A stretch of 29,330 nucleotides of DNA from Byssochlamys sp. IMV 00236 (Eukaryota > Ascomycota > Eurotiomycetes > Eurotiales > Thermoascaceae): positions 1 through 29,330 of the forward strand of contig MSJH02000227.1 in assembly GCA_001931875.2 (NCBI GenBank), in the 5' to 3' direction. The notes beneath the pieces were generated by a model. The model searched no databases and was not told the origin of the DNA. It saw nothing but the letters and a program-made list of their open reading frames with translations. This document shows, one piece after another, positions 28,732 to 29,330 of the stretch (within the stretch, counting starts at the first letter, position 1; each line of letters opens with the position of its first letter). The translations under genes were made by a program, and so were the position numbers.

Positions 28732-29330
28732 TATTTGCAACTTCAATCCAATTAGTGAGGCTCAGGTCAATTCCTTATGCCAATTAAGTACTAGTGAAGT
28801 GCAGCTATTCTTATGGGTGTGCGTGCTATATTTTTACCTTTTCATCTTGCTGAATTAAAGTTGTAAACCTCATCTTGAAGTCGATGAACTGACTATAATT
28901 GTATAAATACTCGGTATATGTCAAACTTATTATATTCTGGTCCTAATCAAGCATTTACATGGCCAAAGGCTTTTTCGATGGTTAAAGCTTTCCTTTAATG
29001 AATCTACACGTTCCTTTCCCTTTTACGTTTTTCACTCTTTTAATCATAAGCAATAACATCCTAATGAATTGATCTGCTCCGGGCGGGCATTTTGTTTTTA
29101 TATCACATTTGCGTCCATTTGAATCATGTAAATAAAAACTTATGTTGAAGTTACAAAGGCTCAGCTTGAACTTGTGCCGATCCTCTCCTTTTTACTTTGA
29201 TAATCCACTGGCACGTACGCAAGATGAACGCTGTCTGAGATTTAATATTAGCAAAATATAGTCGCCAACACATGTTAAGCAACTGTTTTTTTTTTTTCTT
29301 TTTTTTTTTTTAAAAAAAAAAAAATGGCAA
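28732..29330. other. Gene-free end of window
   Basis: No coding frame of note. A TATAAATA box lies near 28903. The last 50 bases have T runs interrupted by one C (29287-29311), directly followed by 13 A and ATGG, which can fold back as a T/A hairpin. Any gene starting at that ATG lies outside the window. Confidence 0.4.

Noticed and set aside
1..29330. tRNA, rRNA, CRISPR or riboswitch content
   Set aside because: No tRNA B-box in a cloverleaf context, no rRNA-like sequence and no regularly spaced repeats were found by eye on either strand.

Overview
The window reads as nuclear DNA of a filamentous early-diverging fungus, most likely Mucorales (Mucoromycota). The reasons are: short spliceosomal introns of about 49-64 nt with GTA/GTAAG donors and TAG/CAG acceptors; compact genes with complete fungal orthologues (APC3/Cdc27, IMP2, mitochondrial bL9, a Yra1/ALYREF mRNA-export adaptor, an ERT1/AcuK/AcuM-type Zn2Cys6 factor, a type IIC-like P-type ATPase); and many decayed Tc1/mariner, MULE-type and PD-(D/E)XK-like repeat proteins of the sort I associate with these genomes. 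The species cannot be named from the sequence.

The window has two halves. Positions 1 to about 11,550 are a graveyard: an unrecognised coding fragment (467-700), a broken cellular RNA-dependent RNA polymerase of the RNAi type (about 1235-3690), a PD-(D/E)XK-like relic (4016-4258, minus), and a decayed Tc1/mariner DD34E element (5112-8421). The Tc1/mariner element is split by an extremely AT-rich Merlin/IS1595-like transposon of about 1.9 kb (6050-7968, 12-bp target duplication) that carries its own Cys-rich accessory ORF. A second nuclease-like relic (8717-9587, minus) and a FAR1/MULE-type zinc-finger fragment (10951-11544, minus) follow. Small relics reappear inside the gene-rich half: an unknown one at 13339-14053, a second Tc1/mariner copy at 14110-14732, and a second copy of the 4-kb nuclease family at 28087-28731.

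Positions 11,800-27,110 are gene-dense and apparently intact, and I resolved exon structures there by reading frame and splice sites: Yra1/ALYREF (+, 4 exons, unusually long first intron); mitochondrial bL9 (-, 4 exons) divergent from IMP2 (+, 4 exons) across only 66 bp; a small single-pass membrane protein (+, 3 exons); a 1113-residue Na,K-ATPase-like P-type ATPase (-, 3 exons); APC3/Cdc27 (+, 5 or 6 exons); an ERT1-like transcription factor (-, 9 exons); and a TM198-like multi-pass membrane protein (-, 4 exons). APC3 and the transcription factor converge so tightly that their stop codons share one CTAG.

These genes do not form one pathway. Two pairings may matter: bL9m and IMP2 are both mitochondrial and may share a bidirectional promoter, and APC3 and the transcription factor are physically tied at their 3' ends. 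The least expected content is the nested AT-rich Merlin-like element with its accessory Cys-rich protein, and the RdRP relic.
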